Part shown: one piece after another, positions 25,893 to 34,264 of the stretch
Position numbering within the stretch: position 1 is the stretch's first letter
How the letters are laid out: each line of letters opens with the position of its first letter
Source: Microcystis aeruginosa FD4
Lineage (GTDB): Bacteria; Cyanobacteriota; Cyanobacteriia; Cyanobacteriales; Microcystaceae
Reading direction: 5' to 3'
DNA: 64,000 nt
Assembly (NCBI RefSeq): GCF_009792235.1
Contig: NZ_CP046973.1
Span: 496,001-560,000 of the forward strand
The notes under the pieces: generated by a model
What the model saw: only the letters and a program-made list of their open reading frames with translations
What the model was told of the DNA's origin: nothing
Databases searched by the model: none
Translations under genes and position numbers: made by a program

Positions 25893-26146
25893 AGCCAGCC
25901 TCGATCGCGCAGATGCTGAACATCCTGCTCAAAGTCTTCTACATCGTAGTGAACACAAATACCGCGATCTGCCAGCAGTTTTTGAAAGTCCATGACTTCC
26001 ATCCCGGCAATTTTACTGGCGCGACTGAGGGAAATCCGCTCTTGCTCAAACAGCGCAATGGCAATCTCCCGGAGCCAGTCGCCTTGGTTAAAGGTTTCGC
26101 CTTGGCTGAGGTTATCCGGTAGGTTCAGGGTAATTTGCATTGACAC
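25889..26146 (-). CDS. UPF0175-type antitoxin
   Basis: An 85-residue antitoxin of the UPF0175 family: beta-strand ITLNLPDNL, helix WLREIAIALFEQERISLSRAS then KIAGMEVMDFQKLLADRGI (helix-turn-helix) and the C-terminal VHYDVEDFEQDVQHL that wraps the toxin. It is translated first and overlaps the DUF3368 toxin by four bases. It probably represses its own operon, whose promoter would lie at 26150-26190. Confidence 0.85.
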   Translation of the reverse strand: MSMQITLNLPDNLSQGETFNQGDWLREIAIALFEQERISLSRASKIAGMEVMDFQKLLADRGICVHYDVEDFEQDVQHLRDRGWL

Positions 26147-26195
26147 ATCCTCACGCCTATTTTTTTCTAGCCTGCCATATCTCAGTTAAAGCTTT

Positions 26196-26354
26196 GGCTC
26201 TTCTGGTTTTTGTGTGGAAACGAGGTCTATACTGATAGTTTCTTCCGCGGCTCGACTGAGCATCACCGAACGTCAAAATAGTGCTGAAAGTCTTGCCCGA
26301 TAAGCATTTCACGATTCCATAAGCAAAAACTATCAGACAAAATCGAGAAGAGCC
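26196..26354. mobile_element. MITE-like element with GGCTCTTCT ends
   Basis: Imperfect inverted repeats (GGCTCTTCTGGTTTTTG at the left; GGCTCTTCTCGATTTTG at the right on the other strand) enclose about 120 non-coding bases. The GGCTCTTC tip is what I recall of ISL3-family ends. No target duplication was found, so it may be an old copy. Confidence 0.5.
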
Positions 26355-26373
26355 ATTAATTCTGTTGGGGTAC

Positions 26374-26889
26374 TTAGAAGGGAATATCGTCTAAATTTTC
26401 CTCCACTGATGTGTCAGAAGGTTGCCAAGCGGAAGGATTAGAAAGTTCATAGGATGCGTCGTATTCAAAATCCCCGGTGGAGACAGGTGCGACGGGTTTT
26501 TCCACCTCGGTTTTATTCGATTTGTGGGTGTTGATTGGTACGACTTTTTCTGGAGTCGGGGCTGCCATTTCACCGCTACTCATGCTGCCGTCAAGATGAT
26601 AAAGATGACTAATGACTAATTCGGCCCGTTTTTCCTTAAAACCTTCGGGACGATCGATCATCTGCATGGAGAGACGGCCTTCTAAAATTACCTGATCACC
26701 TTCATTATAATTCTGAGCGACTTCTGAGGCTAAATTTCCCCAAGCTACGGCCCTTAAATTAGCCGGGGTTGCCTCGGCACGATTGGGGGAAAACTCGACT
26801 AACATTTGAGCGTAGGGAGTTTGATTATCTTGGGTATAACGTAATTCGGGACGACGGACAATTTTAGCCATTAAAATGCAACTGTTCAT
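26374..26889 (-). CDS. ssb: Single-stranded DNA-binding protein
   Basis: A 171-residue SSB with an N-terminal OB fold (1-105; MNSCILMAKIVRRPELRYT, AVAWGNLASEV, GDQVILEGRLSM) and a disordered linker ending in the acidic tip LDDIPF that recruits repair and replication proteins. The start MNSCILMA matches the usual cyanobacterial form. It works in replication and with RecN-dependent repair. No ribosomal genes lie nearby. Confidence 0.88.
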   Translation of the reverse strand: MNSCILMAKIVRRPELRYTQDNQTPYAQMLVEFSPNRAEATPANLRAVAWGNLASEVAQNYNEGDQVILEGRLSMQMIDRPEGFKEKRAELVISHLYHLDGSMSSGEMAAPTPEKVVPINTHKSNKTEVEKPVAPVSTGDFEYDASYELSNPSAWQPSDTSVEENLDDIPF

Positions 26890-26974
26890 GGTCGAAAATC
26901 AGTCTGAATTTTTCTAATAGCACCATTGTACTGAAAAAGTACAATGATCACCACTGTGGAGGTTAGGGAATTTT

Positions 26975-27970
26975 ATGGGACTCTGGTTAAGAAAAAATCT
27001 CTTTAACACTTGGTACAACGTCATCTTAACCCTTGCGGGTCTATTTCTCAGCCTCTGGGGTGGCTTAAGTTTTCTCGATTGGGCGATAAATCAGGCAAAA
27101 TGGGCTGTAGTGACGGAAAATATCGGTTTATTTCTGGTCGGTCGTTATCCAGAACAGTCAATAGGGCGAATTTGGCTGATTTTAACGATAATTACGGCTT
27201 TATCACTGTTTTCTTGGCAATTAAACCGGGGTCGCTTCCCCGATTGCCCCGCTTTTCTCCGACGCTGGTGGGGATTGGTGTGGTTATTGACTTTACCTTT
27301 AATTGCTTGGTTACTATTGGGGGGATTATTTTTAAAGGCAATTCCCCTTGATGATCTCAGTGGTTTAATCTTAACTTTATTAGTAGCGATCGCAAGTATG
27401 ATTTTATCTTTCCCCTTGGGGGTATTATTGGCCCTAGGGAGACAGAGTGAATTACCGGCAATTCGTTGGCTATCTATTGGTTATATCGAATTATTGCGCG
27501 GTTTACCTTTGTTGGGAATTTTATTCATGGCTCAGGTGATGTTACCTTTAATTTTACCTGCCGGAACCAGACCGGAACGGGTGATCAGAGCGATCGCCAG
27601 ATTTACCCTTTTTGCGGCAGCCTATCTGGCCGAAAATGTCCGGGGTGGTTTACAAGCGATTCCCAAAGGTCAAATTGAAGCGGCCAGAGCTTTGGGTTTA
27701 AAACCGATTTTCGTCTTACTATTGATCGTTCTACCCCAAGCTTTAAAAGCGGTCATTCCTGCTATTGTTGGTCAATTTATCAGTTTATTTAAGGATACTT
27801 CTCTACTGGCGATCGTGGGGCTGGTGGACCTCTTGGGTATGGCAGGATCGGTTTTGGCTAATCCGAAATTTATCGGCGATTATCCAGAAGTTTATCTATT
27901 TTTGGCGTTTATTTACTGGATTTTCTGTTATTCTATGTCCCTAGCCAGTCGTAGGTTAGAACAGCGTTGA
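26975..27970 (+). CDS. Amino-acid ABC transporter permease (NatH/AapM-like)
   Basis: The 331-residue inner-membrane permease belongs to the HisM family of polar amino-acid importers. It starts with a WLRKNLFNTWYN segment, three early helices and then the permease domain with the EAA loop (PKGQIEAARALGLKPIFVLL). Length and start resemble NatH of Anabaena and AapM/BztC. The ATPase, binding protein and second permease are not adjacent, so the rest of the transporter must be encoded elsewhere. A GGGTGTG array begins right after the stop. Confidence 0.85.
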   Translation: MGLWLRKNLFNTWYNVILTLAGLFLSLWGGLSFLDWAINQAKWAVVTENIGLFLVGRYPEQSIGRIWLILTIITALSLFSWQLNRGRFPDCPAFLRRWWGLVWLLTLPLIAWLLLGGLFLKAIPLDDLSGLILTLLVAIASMILSFPLGVLLALGRQSELPAIRWLSIGYIELLRGLPLLGILFMAQVMLPLILPAGTRPERVIRAIARFTLFAAAYLAENVRGGLQAIPKGQIEAARALGLKPIFVLLLIVLPQALKAVIPAIVGQFISLFKDTSLLAIVGLVDLLGMAGSVLANPKFIGDYPEVYLFLAFIYWIFCYSMSLASRRLEQR

Positions 27971-27972
27971 TT

Positions 27973-28125
27973 GGGGTGTGGGGTGTGGGGTGATGGGGTG
28001 TGGGGTGTGGGGTGTGGGGTGTGGGGTGTGGGGTGTGGGGTGTGGGAAGTGGGGTGATGGGGAAGTGGGGTGATGGGGAGGTGGGGTGTGGGGTGTGGGG
28101 TGATGGGGAATTATGAATTATGAAT
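27973..28125. repeat. GGGTGTG heptamer array
   Basis: About 150 bases made of GGGTGTG units mixed with GGTGATGG and GGGAAGTG variants. The G-rich strand has many runs of four G, so quadruplex formation is conceivable. No coding potential. Confidence 0.9.
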
Positions 28126-28156
28126 TGGGGTATGGGGAGAACAAATAAAAATAATC

Positions 28157-28205
28157 TCCTGACTCCTGAATACTGACTCCTGAATACTGACTCCTGAATA
28201 CTGAC
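28157..28205. repeat. 14-base tandem repeat (ACTCCTGAATACTG)
   Basis: Three to four copies of a 14-base unit, equal to two diverged heptamers. It fills the gap before the 125-residue gene. Confidence 0.85.
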
Positions 28206-28333
28206 GACCGGCTACTAACCCCACCGACCAACTTATTCAGCAAACCCTACCTAGCTTTTTGTCATAAATATTGATATTATTTAACAATCAGCAGCAATTT
28301 ATGGTAAATATATTTATTTAGGAGAGCGAGAAA

Positions 28334-28711
28334 ATGGCTGGATTCTTTGGCCTGTTTGGCAATAAGACGAAATACGTCGATGAACCGATGGATATGAGCG
28401 CACCGGAACCGAAAGAGGCTTTCTACTTGGAACCCGATGACGCTAAAACTCTCGGTAATATCGACTTTATGCGGACACCGATCACAATCCGACGTACTTT
28501 CCCGAAAACTGCCTCGAATAAAAAGGGTGGCGAATCGATTAAACAGATTTCTTCTATGGAAGTCAGCAAAGTCACCGATAACAGTATTGTGGCAAAATCG
28601 GCGACTTCCGAGGCTAATGGTAAGGCTAACGCTGCTAATGATAACGTTCGTCGCGCTAACGATGACAATATCAATCCTTTCCTGAAAATGGCCCGCGAAA
28701 TCAAGAAATAG
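28334..28711 (+). CDS. Conserved hypothetical protein with FFGLFG start
   Basis: A 125-residue soluble protein with a good AGGAG site upstream. It begins MAGFFGLFGNKTKYVDE, has a conserved-looking core (EAFYLEPDDAKTLGN, then MRTPITIRRTFPK) and a low-complexity Asn/Ala-rich tail ending NPFLKMAREIKK. I believe it is a cyanobacteria-specific family but cannot name it. It is closed by a terminator directly before aroE. Confidence 0.75.
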   Translation: MAGFFGLFGNKTKYVDEPMDMSAPEPKEAFYLEPDDAKTLGNIDFMRTPITIRRTFPKTASNKKGGESIKQISSMEVSKVTDNSIVAKSATSEANGKANAANDNVRRANDDNINPFLKMAREIKK

Positions 28712-28752
28712 TATAGTAAGGGGAGCATTGGCTACCCTTGAGATTAAACTTT

Positions 28753-28775
28753 GGTGGGGAAAGCCCACCTTTTTT
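28753..28775 (+). terminator. Rho-independent terminator abutting the aroE start
   Basis: Stem GGTGGG/CCCACC with a GAAAG loop and six T residues. The next base is the A of the aroE start codon. Confidence 0.85.
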
Positions 28776-29636
28776 ATGACCATTATTAACGGAAAAACCA
28801 AGTTATTAGGTGTAATCGGCGATCCCATCGGCCATACTCTTTCTCCCCTCATGCACAATGCCGCTATCGATGCCTTGGGGCTAAATTATGTCTATCTTCC
28901 CCTACCTATCGCTCCGGAAAATTTGGCAACAGCGATCGCTGGTTTCGCCGCCATCGATCTACAGGGTTTTAGCGTCACAATTCCCCATAAATTAGCCATT
29001 ATTCCCTTATTATCGCAAATTACGGAGAAAGCAAGGCTAGTAGGCGCAGTTAATACCGTCTGGCGCACGGAAACCGGCTGGCAGGGAACGAATACCGATG
29101 TGGATGGCTTTCTCGCACCCTTGAAATCCCTTGACCAAGATTGGAGTCGGGTGAATCCGATTATTTTAGGCAATGGCGGCGCTGCCCGGGCGGTAGTGGT
29201 GGCTTGCGCCCAGTTGGGCTGTGGCGAAATTCATGTGGTAGGACGCAATCAAAAGAAATTAGATCCTTTTAAAGAAAGTTGGGCGAATACCAGCCTCTAT
29301 GACCTCCTAGAAGTGCATGGCTGGGACGAATTAGAGGGGCTGCTATCCACCACAGAACTCCTGATTAATTCTACCCCCATCGGAATGTCTCCCCAGGGCG
29401 AACAATCCCCAGTTGAGTTAGAATTATTAGACCTTTTGCCACCATCCGCGATCGCATACGATCTGATTTATAATCCCCGTCCGACCAAATTTCTCCGGTT
29501 GGCCCAGACTAGAGGGATAAGAATTATTGATGGGTTAGAAATGTTAGTTAATCAGGGAGCGATCGCACTAGAAATCTGGTTAGGTCAACCCGTCCCCGTC
29601 TCGGTCATGCGGGAAGCTTTGTTAAAACAATTCTAA
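28776..29636 (+). CDS. aroE: Shikimate dehydrogenase
   Basis: AroE reduces 3-dehydroshikimate to shikimate with NADPH in aromatic amino-acid synthesis. The 286 residues show SLSP-type SPLMHNAAI, VTIPHK with the catalytic Lys, NTDVDGF with the catalytic Asp, the NADP loop GNGGAARAVV, and NSTPIGM. The start MTIINGKTK matches the family; a TTG-initiated extension upstream reads through the terminator and is not credible. Because the terminator touches the start codon, the mRNA is either leaderless or begins within the hairpin. Confidence 0.95.
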   Translation: MTIINGKTKLLGVIGDPIGHTLSPLMHNAAIDALGLNYVYLPLPIAPENLATAIAGFAAIDLQGFSVTIPHKLAIIPLLSQITEKARLVGAVNTVWRTETGWQGTNTDVDGFLAPLKSLDQDWSRVNPIILGNGGAARAVVVACAQLGCGEIHVVGRNQKKLDPFKESWANTSLYDLLEVHGWDELEGLLSTTELLINSTPIGMSPQGEQSPVELELLDLLPPSAIAYDLIYNPRPTKFLRLAQTRGIRIIDGLEMLVNQGAIALEIWLGQPVPVSVMREALLKQF

Positions 29637-29665
29637 ATGCTAAAATCCTATTTCTGGCTTGATTT

Positions 29666-30709
29666 ATGACCCCTTCTAGCTCCGTTTGGAAAACTCTGAA
29701 TAACTCGATTCTAGTGCGCTATCTATTATTATTTGGTTGTGGCTGGAGTCTGATTGTCTTAATTAACTATTTCTACGGGACGATCGCTATTTTTACTGGT
29801 TCAGCGATCCTGGCTGCTCTATTAAATTATCCCGTGGTTTGGTTATCCCGTTATCTACCGAGAGGACTAGCCATTGCTATTACCACCCTAGTAGCTTTTA
29901 TCCTCCTATTTAGATTAGTCACAGGCATAGGATTAGAAGCGGTTAATCAGGGGAGAGGACTACTATTCAATCTTACCGATGCCCTTGGTCAAAAAGATTT
30001 TTTACCCTTTCAAGACTTTCTCGATCGATTAGATTTGAATAAAATGGTGGGAAGCTTACAAACCGGTTTAGCCACGGGTTTATCGATCGTACAAGGAGTT
30101 TTTTCCAGTGTCTTTACTGGCGTTTTCGGGGCGGTGATCAGTGTTTATATGCTCATCGACGGTGATAAACTTTGGCGGGGTTTTTTGCAACTTCTCCCCC
30201 TAGCATACCAGGAGCGTTTTGCCAAGTCTTTTCGACAAAGTTTTCTGGGATTTATTCGCGGGCAACTGTTGTTAATGCTCTTTTTATCGGTGACGAGTTT
30301 CTTAAGTTTTTCCCTATTAGGAATTAAATACGGGCTAATTTTAGCGGGTATTCTCGGTGTTATCGATGCTATCCCGGGTATCGGGGCAACCCTGGGCATT
30401 TTGTTGGTAACTATCTTGACTTTTACCTCCCAGGGACCAGCAGTTGCTGTTAAAGCTTTTATTATCTGTGTCGTCTTGGTGCAAATTCAAGATAATATTA
30501 TTCGCCCTAAAGTTATGGGCAATGCCCTAGAATTAAACCCGGTAATTTTATTTTTATCCCTCTTTATCGGCGAAAGAATTGCGGGATTATTAGGGATTTT
30601 TCTCTCTATTCCTATCGCTGGGATGATTGCGATCTGGATCGGATCAAGTGAAGAAAAACCAATAACAGCTTTAGAGGAAAATCAGTTAGGAGAAAGTCAG
30701 GAGAATTAA
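29666..30709 (+). CDS. AI-2E family transporter
   Basis: A 347-residue multi-pass membrane protein with seven to eight helices. The SVYMLIDGDKLWRGFLQLLP segment and the C-terminal block with GIKYGLILAGILGVIDAIPG and DNIIRPKVMGNALELNP are hallmarks of the AI-2E (PerM/TqsA) family. Some members export autoinducer-2 or act as antiporters, but most cyanobacterial ones are uncharacterised. It follows aroE by 29 bases on the same strand. Confidence 0.87.
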   Translation: MTPSSSVWKTLNNSILVRYLLLFGCGWSLIVLINYFYGTIAIFTGSAILAALLNYPVVWLSRYLPRGLAIAITTLVAFILLFRLVTGIGLEAVNQGRGLLFNLTDALGQKDFLPFQDFLDRLDLNKMVGSLQTGLATGLSIVQGVFSSVFTGVFGAVISVYMLIDGDKLWRGFLQLLPLAYQERFAKSFRQSFLGFIRGQLLLMLFLSVTSFLSFSLLGIKYGLILAGILGVIDAIPGIGATLGILLVTILTFTSQGPAVAVKAFIICVVLVQIQDNIIRPKVMGNALELNPVILFLSLFIGERIAGLLGIFLSIPIAGMIAIWIGSSEEKPITALEENQLGESQEN

Positions 30710-30776
30710 GGGCTGATCCCCAGTCTCTACTATACAATTAGGGAAATTTGTTATCTACAAAACTCGATCGCTATCT

Positions 30777-31757
30777 ATGGAAAACTTAGATTTAAAGAAA
30801 TCCTCGCCTCTCTTACTTATCTCACCGTTTTTTCTCTGGGGAACAGCGATGGTAGCGATGAAGGGTGTTATACCTCATACCACCCCCCTATTTATGGCGG
30901 CAATTCGCCTCGTACCCGCCGGAATGTTAGTTTTAATGGTAGCTTGGTTTTTAGGTCGTCCTCAGCCCAAAACCCTACAAGCGTGGCTATGGATTGCCCT
31001 GTTTGCTCTGATGGATGGCACTCTTTTTCAAGGTTTTCTGGCATTGGGATTAAATCGCACCGGGGCGGGGTTAGGATCGGTAATTATTGACTCCCAACCC
31101 CTAGCGGTGGCTTTAATGTCCAGTTGGCTATTTAAAGAAGTTATCGGTGTCTGGGGATGGTTGGGATTGGGTTTAGGGATTGGGGGAATTAGTTTAATTG
31201 GCTTGCCCGATCAATGGTTTTATGACTTTTTTGGACAAAAAGCGGTAAATATTGACTTTAGCTGGCAAGAATTACTAAATAGTGGCGAAATGCTCATGCT
31301 TTTGGCTTCTCTATCTATGGCGGTGGGAACAGTGTTAATCCGGTTTGTCTGTCGTCATGCGGATCCCGTCAGCGCCACGGGATGGCACATGATTTTAGGA
31401 GGATTGCCGCTATTTTTAGCTTCAGGTTTCACCGAATCCCATCAATGGCAAAATATAGATTTTAATGGTTGGTTAGCTTTAAGTTATGCCACTATTTTTG
31501 GTAGTGCGATCGCCTACGGAGTATTCTTTTATTTAGCCGCTAAGGGCAATTTAACCAGTTTAAGTTCTTTAACTTTTTTAACTCCGGTTTTTGCCCTCAC
31601 TTTCGGGAATTTGTTCCTTGGTGAGATGTTAAGTGTATTGCAATGGCTGGGGGTATCTTTAACCCTCGTTAGTATTTATTTAATCAATCAAAGGGAAAGA
31701 ATCTCCCCACAAGTGCGGGCAATTTTTGCTAATCTTTCCTCTGCTTCCGTGAAGTAA
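30777..31757 (+). CDS. EamA/DMT superfamily transporter
   Basis: The 326-residue protein has ten predicted helices in two EamA repeats (about 12-145 and 175-305). Typical signatures are FFLWGTAMVAMKGV near the start and the second-repeat ending TPVFALTFGNLFLGEMLSVLQ. Drug/metabolite transporters usually export amino acids or small metabolites; the substrate is unknown. It lies 67 bases after the AI-2E gene, so a shared transcript is possible. Confidence 0.88.
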   Translation: MENLDLKKSSPLLLISPFFLWGTAMVAMKGVIPHTTPLFMAAIRLVPAGMLVLMVAWFLGRPQPKTLQAWLWIALFALMDGTLFQGFLALGLNRTGAGLGSVIIDSQPLAVALMSSWLFKEVIGVWGWLGLGLGIGGISLIGLPDQWFYDFFGQKAVNIDFSWQELLNSGEMLMLLASLSMAVGTVLIRFVCRHADPVSATGWHMILGGLPLFLASGFTESHQWQNIDFNGWLALSYATIFGSAIAYGVFFYLAAKGNLTSLSSLTFLTPVFALTFGNLFLGEMLSVLQWLGVSLTLVSIYLINQRERISPQVRAIFANLSSASVK

Positions 31758-31816
31758 ACATGAGTGTTGGGTGTTGGGTTTTGGGGTTTTAGGGTTTTGG
31801 AGTTTTGAGGGATTAG

Positions 31817-33103
31817 TTAAAATTTCCCCATTTCCCCATTTCCCCATTTCCCCATTTCCCTATCCCCAATCTCTGATTTATACCCAAAAGCAACTAACTC
31901 AAATTCCGTGCGAATTACCTCGACTCTGGCAAAATTTGCCTCTTGTAATTTTTGGTTAAGATTTTGAGAGGTAAAACCGGTTTTATGAGCCATATAGGGC
32001 ATCCCAGGGACTTCTGTTCCCATGCCGTAAAACATCCATAAAGCGCGCACAGCACCCCCGGGAGAAATATATAAAGGTTCATTTTCCATATCGCCTCTAG
32101 CGACAAATTCGGCGGCAGTTTGCATATCGGGAACCACAATCATCAAAAAGCCTTCGGGTTTAAGAATGCGTTTAAATTCCCCTAGAGCGATGGGAACTTC
32201 GTAATGATAAATATGTTCTAGATTATGACTAGAAAAAACTGCATCGACGGAGTTATCGGGAACGGCACTTAAATCGGTAATCGTTCCTAAAATATCGGGG
32301 TTAACAGCAGTATTAATATCGAGGCGAATTTCTTGCCAATTGCCATTGCGGAATAGTTGGGGTAAAGCTTCGGGATTATAGGGACCACAACCCACATTTA
32401 AAACCAGTTTTTTCGAGGATTTTAGCGCTGTTATCCCCGGGGGAGCATTCCAAGCTAATAAACAAATATTTTTCAAACCAAGCAAACCGTGATTAGCTAC
32501 TTGATCATCTAAAATTATCTGAGCTTGGGGATGGGTTTTAATAAAATCTTTTATTGCCTGTTGGAGAGCAGGATGCTGACATTTATTGATCATAATTAAA
32601 GCGGAATCAGACCAGAAATTTTTGGCTAAAAGTAAGGAGATAAAGAGCGATCGATAGTCTTCGGCGGCATCGTAGTAATAAACTCCCAGCTTTTCTTCAC
32701 TGTTTAATTCTTGGAGATCATCGAAAAAGTTTTCCGTTTCTTGATCACTTAAAAATATCTGTTCTGATAGTTGAAAATCCTCCAAATCCTCAGATAATAT
32801 AGTTAGTTTTTCTCCCGATGGATCGTATTTAAAAAAAGCTTCTACGCCATAACCATAGCGATCGCTATTATCCCAGAAAGCGGCGACTAAACTACCGCGA
32901 CGAAAACAACCAATTTGACAGTAAACCTCGTCCGGTTGCAGACAGGCAACGGCTAGATTGAGTAGGGGAAAGAGATTGCGATCAGGATAGGAGGCGGTTT
33001 TTTGGCTTAAAAGGGTTAATTGCTCGGAAATAGGCGACATTAAAGGCGATCCCCAATCCTGATACTGTTGGGGCAGTTTTTCTAAGAATTTTTGTAAATC
33101 CAT
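31817..33103 (-). CDS. Two-domain SAM-dependent methyltransferase
   Basis: The start at 33103 (MDLQKFLEKL) gives 428 residues. The first half (about 40-205) resembles the Methyltransf_24 group (CQIGCFRRGSLVAAF, YYYDAAEDY), although its SAM loop is degenerate. The second half (about 230-375) is a class I domain of the Methyltransf_11 type with LVLNVGCGP, SVDAVFSSHNLEHIYHYEV and FKRILKPEGFLMIVVPDM. The substrate is not known; such fusions occur near glycan genes. The last 13 or so residues (EMGKWGNGEMGKF) are encoded by an 8-base tandem repeat, so the natural end was probably altered. Confidence 0.75.
   Translation of the reverse strand: MDLQKFLEKLPQQYQDWGSPLMSPISEQLTLLSQKTASYPDRNLFPLLNLAVACLQPDEVYCQIGCFRRGSLVAAFWDNSDRYGYGVEAFFKYDPSGEKLTILSEDLEDFQLSEQIFLSDQETENFFDDLQELNSEEKLGVYYYDAAEDYRSLFISLLLAKNFWSDSALIMINKCQHPALQQAIKDFIKTHPQAQIILDDQVANHGLLGLKNICLLAWNAPPGITALKSSKKLVLNVGCGPYNPEALPQLFRNGNWQEIRLDINTAVNPDILGTITDLSAVPDNSVDAVFSSHNLEHIYHYEVPIALGEFKRILKPEGFLMIVVPDMQTAAEFVARGDMENEPLYISPGGAVRALWMFYGMGTEVPGMPYMAHKTGFTSQNLNQKLQEANFARVEVIRTEFELVAFGYKSEIGDREMGKWGNGEMGKF
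31822..31862. repeat. TTTCCCCA 8-base tandem repeat inside a gene end
   Basis: Five copies of TTTCCCCA overlap the 3' end of the minus-strand methyltransferase and are translated as Glu-Met-Gly-Lys-type residues. Confidence 0.9.
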
Positions 33104-33160
33104 GGCTCTTGCAAAAGTGACGAACCTCACCCCTTAATCATAGATCGTTGTGTTAAGCTG

Positions 33161-33206
33161 TACTGAATTTAAACTGCGTAGGGGAAATTTTAGTACAAAT
33201 GCTCGA
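33161..33206. repeat. Interspersed repeat (GAGCATTTGTACTAAAAT), copy 1
   Basis: About 45 bases, in reverse orientation relative to the copy at 37182-37226. Both lie in promoter-proximal gaps; no coding potential. Confidence 0.65.
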
Positions 33207-33361
33207 ACTGCTTCTTCCTGCTCCGCAGCTCCGGCACTCCCCTGCAATCTTAACGAGTAATTTAGATAGTCAAGAGCTTAGAGATAAAGTCACCGTCTTG
33301 ATTTTGGAAGAGTGCTAATCTGATCTGTTAGCCCATTAGCACAAGCAGAGGAACCTCTGAT

Positions 33362-34231
33362 ATGCCCTACAACCGCTTCCAGATCAAATTTTGGGGAGTA
33401 CGGGGAAGTATTCCCTGTCCAGGTTCGGAAACCGTTCGTTATGGTGGTAATACTTCCTGTGTGGAGATGCAAGTCGCTAGAGAAAGATTAATTTTTGACG
33501 GTGGTACGGGTTTACGCATCCTAGGACAGTCCTTGATGGCAGAAAGTCCAGCGAAAGCCCATTTATTTTTCAGCCACTCCCATTGGGATCATATTCAGGG
33601 TTTTCCTTTTTTTATGCCCGCTTTTATCAGGGGCAATACTTTTAAAATCTATGGGGTTCCCTCCCCCAACGGGGCAACCATCAAGCAAAGATTACACGAT
33701 CAGATGTTACATCCTAATTTTCCCGTGCCTTTGCAGATTATGCGGGCCGATTTAGAATTTTATGATCTAGAAATGGGCGAAACCCTCCACTGTGGGGATG
33801 TCACCATCGAAACCCGTCCTTTAAATCATCCAGGAGAAGCGGTGGGTTATCGGGTAAATTGGCAGGGTTTATCGGCAGCTTATATTACCGATACCGAACA
33901 TTTTCCCGATCACTCTGATGATAACGTTCTGGCTTTGGCCTGGCAAGCGGATGTGATGATTATTGATGCTACCTACACCGATGAGGAATACAACGATCCT
34001 AAGTATTCTAAGGTGGGTTGGGGTCATTCCACTTGGCAGCAGGCAGTCAAAATCGCTCAAGCAGCGCAAGTTAAGCAGTTAGTTCTATTTCATCACGATC
34101 CCGTCCATAATGACGATTTTCTTGATCGCATTGGGGAACAGGTAAGAAAGATTTTCCCTGAAACTATTTTCGCCAGGGAAGGCCTCTCGATCGAACTGCG
34201 ACCGGGAGATAATCAGATAGATGAAGTGTAA
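33362..34231 (+). CDS. MBL fold metallo-hydrolase
   Basis: A 289-residue metallo-beta-lactamase-fold protein. FWGVRGSIPCPGSE and YGGNTSCVE start the fold; the metal site is HSHWDH at about 70-75, with further ligands in PLNHPGEAVGYR, ITDTEH and LVLFHHDP. This signature belongs to the group around phosphoribosyl 1,2-cyclic phosphate and cyclic-nucleotide phosphodiesterases. The exact substrate is open. It is followed by menG 33 bases later. Confidence 0.82.
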   Translation: MPYNRFQIKFWGVRGSIPCPGSETVRYGGNTSCVEMQVARERLIFDGGTGLRILGQSLMAESPAKAHLFFSHSHWDHIQGFPFFMPAFIRGNTFKIYGVPSPNGATIKQRLHDQMLHPNFPVPLQIMRADLEFYDLEMGETLHCGDVTIETRPLNHPGEAVGYRVNWQGLSAAYITDTEHFPDHSDDNVLALAWQADVMIIDATYTDEEYNDPKYSKVGWGHSTWQQAVKIAQAAQVKQLVLFHHDPVHNDDFLDRIGEQVRKIFPETIFAREGLSIELRPGDNQIDEV

Positions 34232-34264
34232 TCTAAGTCACTGTTCCCCACTATGAAGATAAAA

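Noticed and set aside
27973..28125. Possible CRISPR array
   Set aside because: The units are contiguous heptamers without spacers.
33309..33346. Possible CIRCE operator (GAGTGCTAA ... TTAGCAC)
   Set aside because: The half-sites are in the wrong order and spacing for CIRCE.
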